A DNA stretch of 64,000 bases from Caballeronia sp. LZ062 (lineage in GTDB: Bacteria > Pseudomonadota > Gammaproteobacteria > Burkholderiales > Burkholderiaceae). The stretch is from assembly GCF_031450785.1 (NCBI RefSeq), contig NZ_JARTWB010000001.1, forward strand, positions 434,001 through 498,000, read 5' to 3'. Shown one piece after another: positions 8,253 through 15,950 of the stretch. The position numbers and the translations under genes were made by a program. The notes under the pieces were generated by a model that was given only the letters and a program-made list of their open reading frames with translations, was not told the origin of the DNA and made no database searches. The stretch's first letter is position 1. Each line of letters begins with the position of its first letter.

Positions 8253-9661
8253 ACGCGCATCGCCTCCAGGAGCGCGTCCTCCAGGCCGTAGTACGCCGCG
8301 CGCGCCGAAAACGCGGGCCGCACCGAAGACGACTCGTAGACGCCCTTCACTTCCTCGCTGTAAGCGCTCGCGTCATAGCGGAACGTGAACAAGTCCTGCG
8401 TGATGATGACGTCGCCTTCCATGCCCACCAGCTCGGTGATGCGCGTCACGCGCCGCATGCCGTCGCGCATCCGCTCGATTTGCACGATCATGTGCACTGC
8501 GCTCGCGATCTGTCGCCGGATGGACATGAGCGGCAGATTGCCGTTCGCCATCATGACCATGCTTTCCAGACGCGTGATGCCGTCGCGCGGCGTGTTCGCG
8601 TGGATGGTGGTCATCGAGCCGTCGTGGCCGGTGTTCATGGCCTGCAAGACGTCGAAGGCTTCGGGGCCGCGCGTTTCGCCGAGGATGATGCGGTCCGGCC
8701 GCATACGCAGCGCGTTTCGGACCAGATCGCGCTGTGTCACCGCACCGAGTCCTTCCGCGTTTTCGGGGCGCGTCTCGAGGCTGACGACGTGCGGCTGCAC
8801 GAGCTGCAATTCCGCCGCGTCTTCGATGGTGACGGTGCGCTCGCCAAGCCCGATGAAGTGCGACAGTGCGTTGAGCAGCGTCGTCTTGCCCGAACCCGTG
8901 CCGCCCGACACGATGATATTCAGTCGGCATGTGCTCGCGAGCTTGAGCACAGTCGCCATTTCGGAGGACATGTTGCCCTGCTGCGCCATGCGATGCAGCG
9001 TGATGTTGCGCTTGGAGAACTTACGAATCGAGATCGACGTGCCGTGGATCGCGAGCGGCGGCAATACGACGTTGACTCGGCTGCCATCGGCGAGACGGGC
9101 ATCGACCATCGGGCTGCTTTCGTCGACGCGCCGCCCAACGCCCGCCGCAATCCGCTGCGCGACGTTGACGACATGCGCGTTGTCGCGAAACTTGTAAGGC
9201 GTCAGTTCGAGACGGCCGTGCCGTTCCACGTACACCTGATCGGGACCGTTCACCAGCACGTCGGTGATGGTTTCGTCGGCCAGCAGCGGTTCGATCGGGC
9301 CGAGGCCGAACATGTCGTTGAGCAGTTCGCCGACGATCTGCGCCTGCTCCGCGATCGTGATGTTGAGCCGTTCGCGCTCAGCGATTTCGAGCACAAGCGC
9401 CTCGACGCCGGGCTTCATCTGCTCGCGCGTCTTACCGACCGCCGCCGACGCATTCATCGCGCCAAAGACGCCCGTGCGGATCACCTTGAAGAGGTCAGAG
9501 CGCACCAGCACTTCGTTGCCTTCGGGCATGCTGGCGCGCGCGCGCGGCGGCGTGGGCGCCGGCGCGGGGTCCGCAGCCGGCGCGGCCTCGGCTGTCGCAA
9601 TGCCTGCGGCGTTGTCTACCGGATTGACGCTCGGCTTCGCAATCTGCTTCTGCCCGAACAT
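8249..9661 (-). CDS. tadA: Tad pilus assembly ATPase TadA (CpaF)
   Basis: 470 residues. This is a type II/IV secretion ATPase of the TadA/CpaF branch that powers pilus assembly and possibly retraction from the cytoplasmic face. Walker A is GGTGSGKTT (about residues 253-261), Walker B lies in RIILGETRGPEA (324-335), and the His box is GHDGSMTTIHAN (345-356). An Ala/Pro-rich N-terminal tail of about 45 residues is variable in the family. I start at 9661, where the ATG shares one base with the cpaE stop (TGATG); the longer open frame runs back through cpaE. It sits between cpaE and tadB as usual. Confidence 0.95.
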   Translation of the reverse strand: MFGQKQIAKPSVNPVDNAAGIATAEAAPAADPAPAPTPPRARASMPEGNEVLVRSDLFKVIRTGVFGAMNASAAVGKTREQMKPGVEALVLEIAERERLNITIAEQAQIVGELLNDMFGLGPIEPLLADETITDVLVNGPDQVYVERHGRLELTPYKFRDNAHVVNVAQRIAAGVGRRVDESSPMVDARLADGSRVNVVLPPLAIHGTSISIRKFSKRNITLHRMAQQGNMSSEMATVLKLASTCRLNIIVSGGTGSGKTTLLNALSHFIGLGERTVTIEDAAELQLVQPHVVSLETRPENAEGLGAVTQRDLVRNALRMRPDRIILGETRGPEAFDVLQAMNTGHDGSMTTIHANTPRDGITRLESMVMMANGNLPLMSIRRQIASAVHMIVQIERMRDGMRRVTRITELVGMEGDVIITQDLFTFRYDASAYSEEVKGVYESSSVRPAFSARAAYYGLEDALLEAMRV

Positions 9662-10887
9662 CAGCCTCTCCTCAGCTTGAACTTCTGCAGGAACGGACGC
9701 TCCACGGTCGTGTGCTGACCGGTCAGATCGGCGGCGATGCGCACCACGCTCTGAGTGAAGCCGTTCTGCGATTTGTCTTTGGGCGGCTCGCCGAGGTTCT
9801 CGGCGACCGCCACGGCCTTGGACTCGAACGGAATTTCGTGCAGCACGGAGCGGCCGATGGCGCCGACGAAATCCGCCGGCTGCACCTTTCCGGCCGTCGC
9901 TGCATTCGGATTGTTGAGCAGAAGCGAAGTCGGCGGATTGTTGTCGCGACCCTCGATGTGGCGCAGTAGTTTTATCGTTTCGCGCGTCGAATGCACCGAG
10001 CGGTCCGCGACGATATAGCAACGGGACGCGTGATCGAACACTTCCTGCGCGAGCGGATCTGACGGGCCGGGGACGTCGATGATCACGTAGTGGAAGCTGT
10101 CGCACAGCACTTGTAGCACACGCGCGAGCGATCCCGGTTCGAAGGCTGGGGCCGCGCTAAACGGACGCTCCGCTGTCAGCATGAACAGACGCGTGCCCTT
10201 GGCGACGAGCGTGCGGTCCACGTATTGCGGGTCCAGCCGGTGCTGATTCTCCAGCACGTCGGAGAGACCGTTGTTGCTTTGCAGACCGAGCATCACGTTG
10301 GCGGCGCTGCCGTGCATATTCAGATCGACGTATGCCACCCGGCGATGCGTCTCGTCGGAAAGATAGCGCGCGACGTTCAGTGCCAGCGTGGTCACGCCCA
10401 CGCCGCCGCGCGAGCCGACGAACGCGATGGTCTTGCCGGCGCGCGACATGACGACATCGCTCACCTTGCCGCCGGCCACGTTGACCGTGCGCTTGAGCAG
10501 TTCGACCGTCAGCGGTTTCACCAGATAATCGCGCACGCCGAGCTTCAGGAGGCTGCGAAACAGGCCGACGTCGTTACGCTCGCCGAGCGCCACGACCTGC
10601 ACCGACGGCTCGCAGACTTCGGCCAGACGTCCGAGATCAGACAGCGGCATCACCGAATCCTGCAGGTCGATCATCAGAAACAGCGGCGAGCGCTCGATCC
10701 TTTCCAGATACGCAATGGCGTCGTCGACGGTGCCAACCGCGATATGGACGTGCGGCATCGCCTGTTCGAGCACGAAGCTCTTGAGAACCTGTTCGGTCTT
10801 GCGATCCGAGACGAACGCGATGAAGTCCGCGGCGCGCGCTGCCGCCTTATTCTTGGTCTTCAGGAAAGGAAGGTCTGTCGTGCTCAT
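9661..10887 (-). CDS. cpaE: CpaE/TadZ pilus-localising MinD-like protein
   Basis: 408 residues: an N-terminal atypical receiver-like domain (about 20-130, ending GVRDYLVKPLTVELLKR) and a C-terminal ParA/MinD-type ATPase domain. The P-loop reads GSRGGVGVTTLALNVA, so the signature Lys of the deviant Walker A motif (KGGxGK) is Arg and the invariant GK Lys is Val. This loss is typical of TadZ/CpaE proteins, which place the Tad machine at a cell pole and have weak or no ATPase activity. A second conserved segment is VAYVDLNMHGSA. It precedes tadA with a one-base overlap and follows the small lipoprotein gene by 25 bp. Confidence 0.9.
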   Translation of the reverse strand: MSTTDLPFLKTKNKAAARAADFIAFVSDRKTEQVLKSFVLEQAMPHVHIAVGTVDDAIAYLERIERSPLFLMIDLQDSVMPLSDLGRLAEVCEPSVQVVALGERNDVGLFRSLLKLGVRDYLVKPLTVELLKRTVNVAGGKVSDVVMSRAGKTIAFVGSRGGVGVTTLALNVARYLSDETHRRVAYVDLNMHGSAANVMLGLQSNNGLSDVLENQHRLDPQYVDRTLVAKGTRLFMLTAERPFSAAPAFEPGSLARVLQVLCDSFHYVIIDVPGPSDPLAQEVFDHASRCYIVADRSVHSTRETIKLLRHIEGRDNNPPTSLLLNNPNAATAGKVQPADFVGAIGRSVLHEIPFESKAVAVAENLGEPPKDKSQNGFTQSVVRIAADLTGQHTTVERPFLQKFKLRRG

Positions 10888-10912
10888 GGTCGTGCTCGTG
10901 AGATGGCTTGCA

Positions 10913-11287
10913 TCACTTGGCGTCGCGCGACGTGCCCTTGTCGAGCGGAATCACGTGTTCGGTCTGGTAACGATGCGCGGCGCTCGCGGCAACGGCTGCA
11001 TCGGCGGGGCCGAGCGTCTGCGGATGAACGATGTCCTCCGGATGCGCCAGCTGGGCTGCGAGATTCGTGTACGTCGCACAGCCCCATTGCATGCTCGGGC
11101 GGGGAATGCCGGCATCCATCAGCAGCGAGGCGCGGGACAGGCTTTCGCAATCGGGCGGCGTCGCCGAGCGGCCGTCGTAACCGATGACCGTTTCGTTGGG
11201 CATGTTGCGCGGCGGCTTGAAGCAGCCCGCTGCGCCGAGCGCGATCGCGCAAGAGAGAGAAAGCGTCAGAATGCGTGCGTGTTTCAT
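10913..11287 (-). CDS. Small lipoprotein in the CpaD position of the Tad operon
   Basis: About 124 residues with a signal peptide and a lipobox ending AAGC at about residue 21. The rest contains CESLSRASLLMDAGIPRPSMQWGCATYTNLAAQLAHPEDIVHP, which resembles the core of CpaD-type pilus proteins (conserved GCATxxNLAxxxxxPxDL), although CpaD is usually near 200 residues. It probably lies at the outer membrane near the CpaC secretin. An in-frame ATG at 11308 would overlap cpaC; I prefer 11287 because it begins the signal peptide 10 bp after the cpaC stop. Confidence 0.75.
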   Translation of the reverse strand: MKHARILTLSLSCAIALGAAGCFKPPRNMPNETVIGYDGRSATPPDCESLSRASLLMDAGIPRPSMQWGCATYTNLAAQLAHPEDIVHPQTLGPADAAVAASAAHRYQTEHVIPLDKGTSRDAK

Positions 11288-11297
11288 GGCGATGCGC

Positions 11298-12830
11298 TCA
11301 ATAGACATATCCGGCCGCGCCGACGAGACGCGGTTCGCCGGCCGAAGGCGTGTCGGTTCCCGTGCGGCGCTGGAAGCCGTATTCCACGTCCGAACTCGGC
11401 GAGATCAGCGAATCGAGCGGCGAGCGCAGCTTCGCGGGATCGGTCGGCTCGACGATATAAGGCGTCACCATGATCACGAGCTCAGTCTTGTTGTTCTGGT
11501 AGTTCGTCGACGAGAACAGCTTGCCCAGCACCGGCAGCGACCCGAGACCCGGAACCTGGGAAACGATGTCCTGAGTATTGCTTTGCAACAGGCCGCCGAT
11601 CGCGAAGCTCTGGCCGCTGCCTAGTTCCACGGTCGTGTCGGCGCGGCGCACGGAGAGGCCCGGCACCGTGATGCCGTTGGTCGTCACGCTCACCGAGGTA
11701 TCGATCTGGCTGACTTCCGGCCGCACTTTCAGGCTGATGCGATGCTCGTCGAGCACCGTCGGCGTGAAATCCAGTTTCACGCCGAACTGCTTGAATTCGA
11801 CCGAGATCGCGCCGTTGACTTGCGAGACCGGAATCGGAAATTCGCCGCCCGCGAGGAAGCTCGCCGTCTGGCCGGACAGCGCAACCAGATTCGGCTCCGC
11901 GAGAACGGTCAGCAAGCCTTCCTGATTCAGTGCATCGATCATCGCGCGGATGTCGGTGTTGTTCGTGTGGAACGCGCCGAACAGCGAATACGCGTTGTTG
12001 GTCGGCAGGTTGACGGGATAGGTCGTCTGACCCGCCGCGTTGGTGAGCGGCTGCGTCAGGTTGTAGATCTGACGGCCGCTGTAGATGCCGCCGAAGAAAT
12101 TACCCGCCGCGTTGCCGATCGACTGCCAGTTGATGCCGAGCTGCTGCGTGATGTTGCGGTCCACTTCCGTGATCCGCACGCGCAACTGAACCTGCTGCGG
12201 ACGATCCACCGTCATGCGGTTGACCAAGACTTCCTTGTCCGCGAGGAACGGCGTGACGGCTTGCACGACGGCATCCGCTTCGAGCGAGGTATGAACCTGC
12301 CCCGTCAGCACGAGCGAACCGAGCGTCGTGCCGATCTGGATGTTGAGGTTCGGAAAGCGGCTGGCGATGGTGCTGCGCAGAAGCACCATGTCGCGCGCGA
12401 CGACGACCGTGCGTTGCAAAATCGGTTTGTTGTTCGCGCCGAGCGCGTAGAGCGTCGTCGTGCCGGACTTCTTGCCGAGCACGAACACCGCCTTCGGCGA
12501 CGGAACGTGGACATCGGCGACCGTCGGATCGGCGACGAACACGGACGACGCTTCTTCGTTCAGGCGCAGCAGCGTGCCCTTGCCCGCATCGACGTTGAGG
12601 GGGCCGTAATTATCGGCTGCCGCCGTCGTGTCGGCCGCTGCCGGCAAGGCCTGCCGGTTCGGGACGCGCGCCTGCGCCTGATAGGCTTGCTGCGCCGTCT
12701 GCGGCGGTTCGGCTGCGTTCGACGTCGCGGGCAGCGTCGCGGCAAGTGCCGCGGCGAGCGACCCCGCGCACGCCACGGCTTTCGCCGCAACGTTTGCATC
12801 GACAAGAACCGAACTCAACTGCTTCTTCAT
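11298..12830 (-). CDS. cpaC: Tad pilus secretin CpaC (RcpA)
   Basis: 510 residues. A signal peptide ends near TSNAAEPP, followed by a spacer and the N-terminal secretin domain YGPLNVDAGKGTLLRLNEEASSVFVADP (about residues 74-101), then a linker region and the type II/III secretin domain in the C-terminal half. Landmarks are LLTVLAEPNLVALSGQTASF, FLAGGEFPIPV and the closing VPGLGSLPVLGKLFSS. It forms the outer-membrane channel through which the Flp pilus emerges. It lies 44 bp after cpaB and 10 bp before the small lipoprotein gene. Confidence 0.94.
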   Translation of the reverse strand: MKKQLSSVLVDANVAAKAVACAGSLAAALAATLPATSNAAEPPQTAQQAYQAQARVPNRQALPAAADTTAAADNYGPLNVDAGKGTLLRLNEEASSVFVADPTVADVHVPSPKAVFVLGKKSGTTTLYALGANNKPILQRTVVVARDMVLLRSTIASRFPNLNIQIGTTLGSLVLTGQVHTSLEADAVVQAVTPFLADKEVLVNRMTVDRPQQVQLRVRITEVDRNITQQLGINWQSIGNAAGNFFGGIYSGRQIYNLTQPLTNAAGQTTYPVNLPTNNAYSLFGAFHTNNTDIRAMIDALNQEGLLTVLAEPNLVALSGQTASFLAGGEFPIPVSQVNGAISVEFKQFGVKLDFTPTVLDEHRISLKVRPEVSQIDTSVSVTTNGITVPGLSVRRADTTVELGSGQSFAIGGLLQSNTQDIVSQVPGLGSLPVLGKLFSSTNYQNNKTELVIMVTPYIVEPTDPAKLRSPLDSLISPSSDVEYGFQRRTGTDTPSAGEPRLVGAAGYVY

Positions 12831-12874
12831 GACTGTTTACCCTGGCGATTCACTCTGTACCCGTGCTTACGGCA

Positions 12875-13852
12875 TCAACGCGCGGGGACTGTAGGGAGCG
12901 GCGGCGCGCCAGTCGCGGAATTTGCCGCGACCGAGGCGACTGCGCTTCCCGCCGGGCCTGCCGAGTTGTCCGTTTTTTCCGACCCGCGGTAGATGGTCAC
13001 GGTATGCGGAAGCGGCGGCGCGGACGGACCGCCCGTGCTGGCTTCGGCGACGCGGGCATGAGGCAGCGCGCGCACCGCGCGAGAAATGTCGCCGGCCCAG
13101 ATCGGCGCGCGTTCCGCCGACGAAGCCTGAACAGCCGCGGATGCCGCCGGGTCGCGCGTGACCGTCGCGAAGCTGCGCAGCGCGAGCGACAAACTGCCCA
13201 GACGCGCGGCGACCGCGACGACTTCGCCCATGCGCGGCGTGACTTCCAGCGTGACCGTGCGCGCGGGCGTCACCGTTTCGGGCGCCACGCCGTTGTTCTT
13301 CGGACGCTTGATTTCCGAACCGACCGCCAGCACGCGAACGTGCTCCACCACCGTTTCGCTCGATACCGCGAGGTCCGGCGAATCCGTGCGCCGGTCCATT
13401 TGCTGTGTCAGCAAGAGATCGACGTAATCGCCCGGCTGGATCAGGCCGGCGTTGCCGGACACATCGTCCACGGCGACCGACACGGCGCGCATTTCCGGCT
13501 TGAGCGTGGCGGCGAGAAAGCCCGGCGCGCTCGGCAGAATGACGTCGTCGCCGCTTAGAATCGTGCCGCTCGTCACCGGATGGCGAAGCAGCGCGCCCTT
13601 CAGATCGGCCGAACCCGCCGCGCCCTGCACGATGGCGTTCGTCGGCACCTCGGTGGCGGGAATCGCTTTCCAGCCGATGTCTTCATCGCGCAGCAAAAGT
13701 CCCTGCGGCAGGTCTGCCGCGCTCACCTGCACCTTGACGGTAGTGATCTTGACTTGGCTCGGTTTGGATGAGCTAGCAACAACGACGCGCACGATCAGCG
13801 CGATGAGGAGTGCGCCGACGAGCAGTACGGCGAATTTGATGATGTTGGACAT
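12875..13852 (-). CDS. cpaB: Flp pilus assembly protein CpaB (RcpC)
   Basis: 325 residues with a single N-terminal membrane helix (FAVLLVGALLIALIVRVVVA) and a periplasmic SAF/RcpC-type domain: VSAADLPQGLLLRDEDIGWKAIP and then TSGTILSGDDVILP. The C-terminal 70 residues are Ala/Pro/Ser rich. CpaB-type proteins support the secretin and the periplasmic part of the Tad machine. The gene starts 12 bp after the cpaA stop, with AGGAC in the right place for ribosome binding. Confidence 0.9.
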   Translation of the reverse strand: MSNIIKFAVLLVGALLIALIVRVVVASSSKPSQVKITTVKVQVSAADLPQGLLLRDEDIGWKAIPATEVPTNAIVQGAAGSADLKGALLRHPVTSGTILSGDDVILPSAPGFLAATLKPEMRAVSVAVDDVSGNAGLIQPGDYVDLLLTQQMDRRTDSPDLAVSSETVVEHVRVLAVGSEIKRPKNNGVAPETVTPARTVTLEVTPRMGEVVAVAARLGSLSLALRSFATVTRDPAASAAVQASSAERAPIWAGDISRAVRALPHARVAEASTGGPSAPPLPHTVTIYRGSEKTDNSAGPAGSAVASVAANSATGAPPLPTVPAR

Positions 13853-13864
13853 AGCGACGCCGTC

Positions 13865-14374
13865 CTATCGCGTCAGGATCAAGGGAAGCACAACGGGCAG
13901 CACGATGACAGCGATGCCGCCAGAGGCGAGCGCGACGCCGTAAGGCACGCCGCGCGCTCCGGAAAACAACGCCAGCGCGCGCATGGGCATCGCGTGGCGG
14001 TCGGGATTCATGTTTCGCGTGGCAAGACTGATCAGGGACACGAACATGCCTGCCACCGAAATCAGGCTGAGTGCCGGCAGCGAAAGACCGACGCCCGCCC
14101 ACAGAAAGATCACCGCCGCGAGTTTGGCGTCGCCGCCGCCGAGCATGCGCGCCGCGAACAGCAGCGCGCAGATCAGGAACACACCGATGGCGACTACCAG
14201 GTGAGCGATCATCGTGTCGAGAGGCATGTGCCGCAGGACCGCGTCCACGAAGAACAATCCTCCAATGACGAGGACGATGTTCGTCGGCAGGCGCCGTGAA
14301 CGAATGTCGATGACCGCGAGCAAAACGAGCGCGCAGAACACGACGAGACGAATGGCGATGGACAAGGTCAGCAC
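13865..14374 (-). CDS. cpaA: Flp prepilin peptidase CpaA (TadV)
   Basis: 169 residues, nearly all hydrophobic, an A24-family aspartic prepilin peptidase of the short TadV/CpaA type that lacks the methylase domain of PilD. The two catalytic aspartates lie in AVIDIRSRRLPTN (near residue 22) and in GGGDAK (near residue 81). It cleaves the Flp pilin and TadE pseudopilins at the inner membrane. Translation appears to begin at GTG (14374). Between it and flp is a strong inverted repeat that may lower expression relative to the pilin. Confidence 0.92.
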   Translation of the reverse strand: MLTLSIAIRLVVFCALVLLAVIDIRSRRLPTNIVLVIGGLFFVDAVLRHMPLDTMIAHLVVAIGVFLICALLFAARMLGGGDAKLAAVIFLWAGVGLSLPALSLISVAGMFVSLISLATRNMNPDRHAMPMRALALFSGARGVPYGVALASGGIAVIVLPVVLPLILTR

Positions 14375-14405
14375 GATGAGACCGCGAGGTGAGTTGAGAT
14401 TCGAG

Positions 14406-14438
14406 CGGAGAACCGGACGTCAGGCATCCGGATCTCCG
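14406..14438 (-). promoter_or_regulatory. Stem-loop between flp and cpaA
   Basis: CGGAGATCCGGA, a 9-base loop, TCCGGTTCTCCG: an inverted repeat of 12 with one mismatch, 11 bases after the flp stop codon and 31 bases before the cpaA start. No U-run follows. It suits an mRNA-stabilising or partially terminating hairpin that lets the abundant pilin mRNA exceed that of the machine genes; this role is inferred. Confidence 0.5.
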
Positions 14439-14449
14439 GGTTGCGGCTA

Positions 14450-14626
14450 TTACTTGCCTGCCTTCGTCACGTCGCTCGTGATGGTCGTCCACAGACCCGT
14501 GAACGCGGTCTTGAACGTGGTCATCGAAGCGGTCAGGGCAACGACGATGATGCCGGCGAGGATTGCATATTCCATGGCGCTGACGCCACGCTCGTCACGC
14601 GTGAAAGCTTTTGCAAACTTGAGCAT
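14450..14626 (-). CDS. flp: Flp/Fap-family major pilin
   Basis: 58 residues. The prepilin leader MLKFAKAFTRDERG ends in Gly14, followed by VSAMEYAILAGIIVVALTAS, so cleavage after Gly14 leaves Glu at position 5 and Tyr at 6 of a mature pilin of about 44 residues, the Flp hallmark. The protein would be cleaved by CpaA and polymerised into Tad pili by TadA, TadB and TadC. The chosen ATG follows AAGGAAATAAAA; a longer frame to 14689 has no ribosome-binding site and would spoil the leader. It is the first gene of the Tad operon and lies behind a sigma-28-like promoter. Confidence 0.95.
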   Translation of the reverse strand: MLKFAKAFTRDERGVSAMEYAILAGIIVVALTASMTTFKTAFTGLWTTITSDVTKAGK

Positions 14627-14783
14627 TTTTATTTCCTTGGTACGAGTTGAGGTTACGTGCGGATTTCCGGCGAGAGAGGCGCCGGACACGACACATCCTA
14701 GCTACACCCCGATGCTTCGACTGCGTCGTTCAGAGGCCCGAACGACCCTCAATTCGAGGTTTTAGCGGACGTGTGTTCCTTCG

Positions 14784-14810
14784 CTAACGGCCCAAGGGAG
14801 AGAAACTTTA
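14784..14810 (-). promoter_or_regulatory. Sigma-28 (FliA)-type promoter of the flp/Tad operon
   Basis: On the minus strand the sequence reads TAAAGTTT, an 11-base spacer, GCCGTTAG. The FliA consensus in proteobacteria is TAAAGTTT-N11-GCCGATAA, so the -35 matches 8 of 8, the spacer is exact and the -10 matches 6 of 8. Transcription would begin near 14777, giving a leader of about 150 bases before the pilin ATG. No competing sigma-70 promoter was obvious in the leader. The rest of 14627-14995 shows no gene. Confidence 0.65.
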
Positions 14811-14995
14811 GGTTCTTCGCAGATTTTCGCGTAAGCCGGGATGTCGGAGGCGGACTCGCGGGATCGCAAAGCACCCGAAGCGCTCTGGATTTATCGTTTG
14901 CGAGCGGAATGAAGCCCTTCCGGGTTTGTTTGGCGCCGGTGCGGCGCAAGCCGCGTTGCGCGGCGCGATTGCGGAGGTGAAACGTTTGCGGAAAT

Positions 14996-15331
14996 TCAGT
15001 CCGCCGAAAGGAAAGAAGGCAACGTGGCGTGAGTACTCATCCATAGGGCTGCGACTGGCATGAATATTCGTCGCTTCGCTCTGCGGCATCCAGAGATTGC
15101 ATTGCTTTCGCGTGCGAACCGATTCTGCGTGTTCCGAATCGGAAAGACCATGAAAAACGTAACGATGGTCGTCGATGTATTGATGACGAGCTGCCACGTA
15201 TCGCTGAAGTGAAAGAGCGGTCCGGAGAACGCCCATGCGATCACCATCACAACCGCGATGATGAATGTGGAGGCGCGGCCCGTGATTTGCGAAAGCGCAT
15301 TGGAGAATCTCAGAAACCGAGACTCTTTCAT
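14996..15331 (-). pseudogene. Low-affinity iron permease-family protein, 3' end apparently frameshifted
   Basis: The first part (after an AAGGAG ribosome-binding site) reads like a short low-affinity iron permease-family membrane protein: SQITGRASTFIIAVVMVIAW, then SGPLFHFSDTWQLVINTSTT and IVTFFMVFPIRNTQNR. Relatives continue after NTQNR with an acidic helix of the type DSxAMQxKLDEL. Here the frame instead reads into FARESNAISGCRRAKRR, a basic unrelated tail of about 39 residues. In the +1 frame the DNA just downstream encodes AMQSLDAAERSDEY and stops at 15037. A one-base indel near 15090-15115 would explain this. It may be a broken gene or an altered but working short protein of 111 residues. 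It is divergent from the DNA glycosylase. Confidence 0.55.
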
Positions 15332-15362
15332 CGCGAGTCTCCTTTGAGCGTCCTTGATTAGA

Positions 15363-15950
15363 ATGATCCCTGTGAGCCCCAAAATCGAACATTCATCCAT
15401 CGACTTCTTCGCCCCATCCGACGAAGTCGCGCGCCGCCTCATCGGCGCGATCTTCACCGTGGACGGCGTCGGCGGTCGCATCGTCGAAACCGAGGCCTAT
15501 GATCGCGAAGACCCCGCCTCGCACACTTTCGCCGGCCTCACGCCGCGCAACGCGGCCATGTTCGGGCCGCCGGCTCATGCCTATGTCTACCGGTCTTACG
15601 GCATTCACTGGTGCCTGAATTTCGTGTGCCGCGAAGCGGGCCACGGCGCGGGAGTGCTGATTCGCGCCATCGAGCCGTTGACCGGCATCGACGTCATGCG
15701 CGAACGGCGCGGCGTCGAACCGCTCAAGCTGTTGTGTTCGGGCCCGGGCCGCCTTGCGCAGGCGCTTGGCATCACGCACAAGGATAACGGCGCGTCGCTC
15801 CTGGAAGCGCCCTTCGATATCGCACCGCCCGAAGGGGCTTTCGATGTGGTCAGCGGTCCGCGCATCGGCATCAGCAAGGCGATGGATGTTCCGTGGCGCT
15901 TCGGGCTTGCCGGATCCAAGTTTCTGAGCAAGCCCTTTCCCAAGGCGTGA
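15363..15950 (+). CDS. Methylpurine (3-methyladenine) DNA glycosylase, AAG type
   Basis: 195 residues matching the AAG/Mpg family throughout. These enzymes excise alkylated purines such as 3-methyladenine and hypoxanthine, starting base-excision repair. Signature segments are GGRIVETEAYDREDPASHTF with the catalytic Glu, MFGPPAHAYVYRSYGIHWCLNFV with the nucleotide-intercalating Tyr region, and LCSGPGRLAQALGI. Starts are the ATG at 15363 or a TTG at 15354; the ATG is preferred. The stop codon abuts that of the convergent ABC binding-protein gene (TGATCA), with no spacer for a separate terminator. Confidence 0.92.
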   Translation: MIPVSPKIEHSSIDFFAPSDEVARRLIGAIFTVDGVGGRIVETEAYDREDPASHTFAGLTPRNAAMFGPPAHAYVYRSYGIHWCLNFVCREAGHGAGVLIRAIEPLTGIDVMRERRGVEPLKLLCSGPGRLAQALGITHKDNGASLLEAPFDIAPPEGAFDVVSGPRIGISKAMDVPWRFGLAGSKFLSKPFPKA

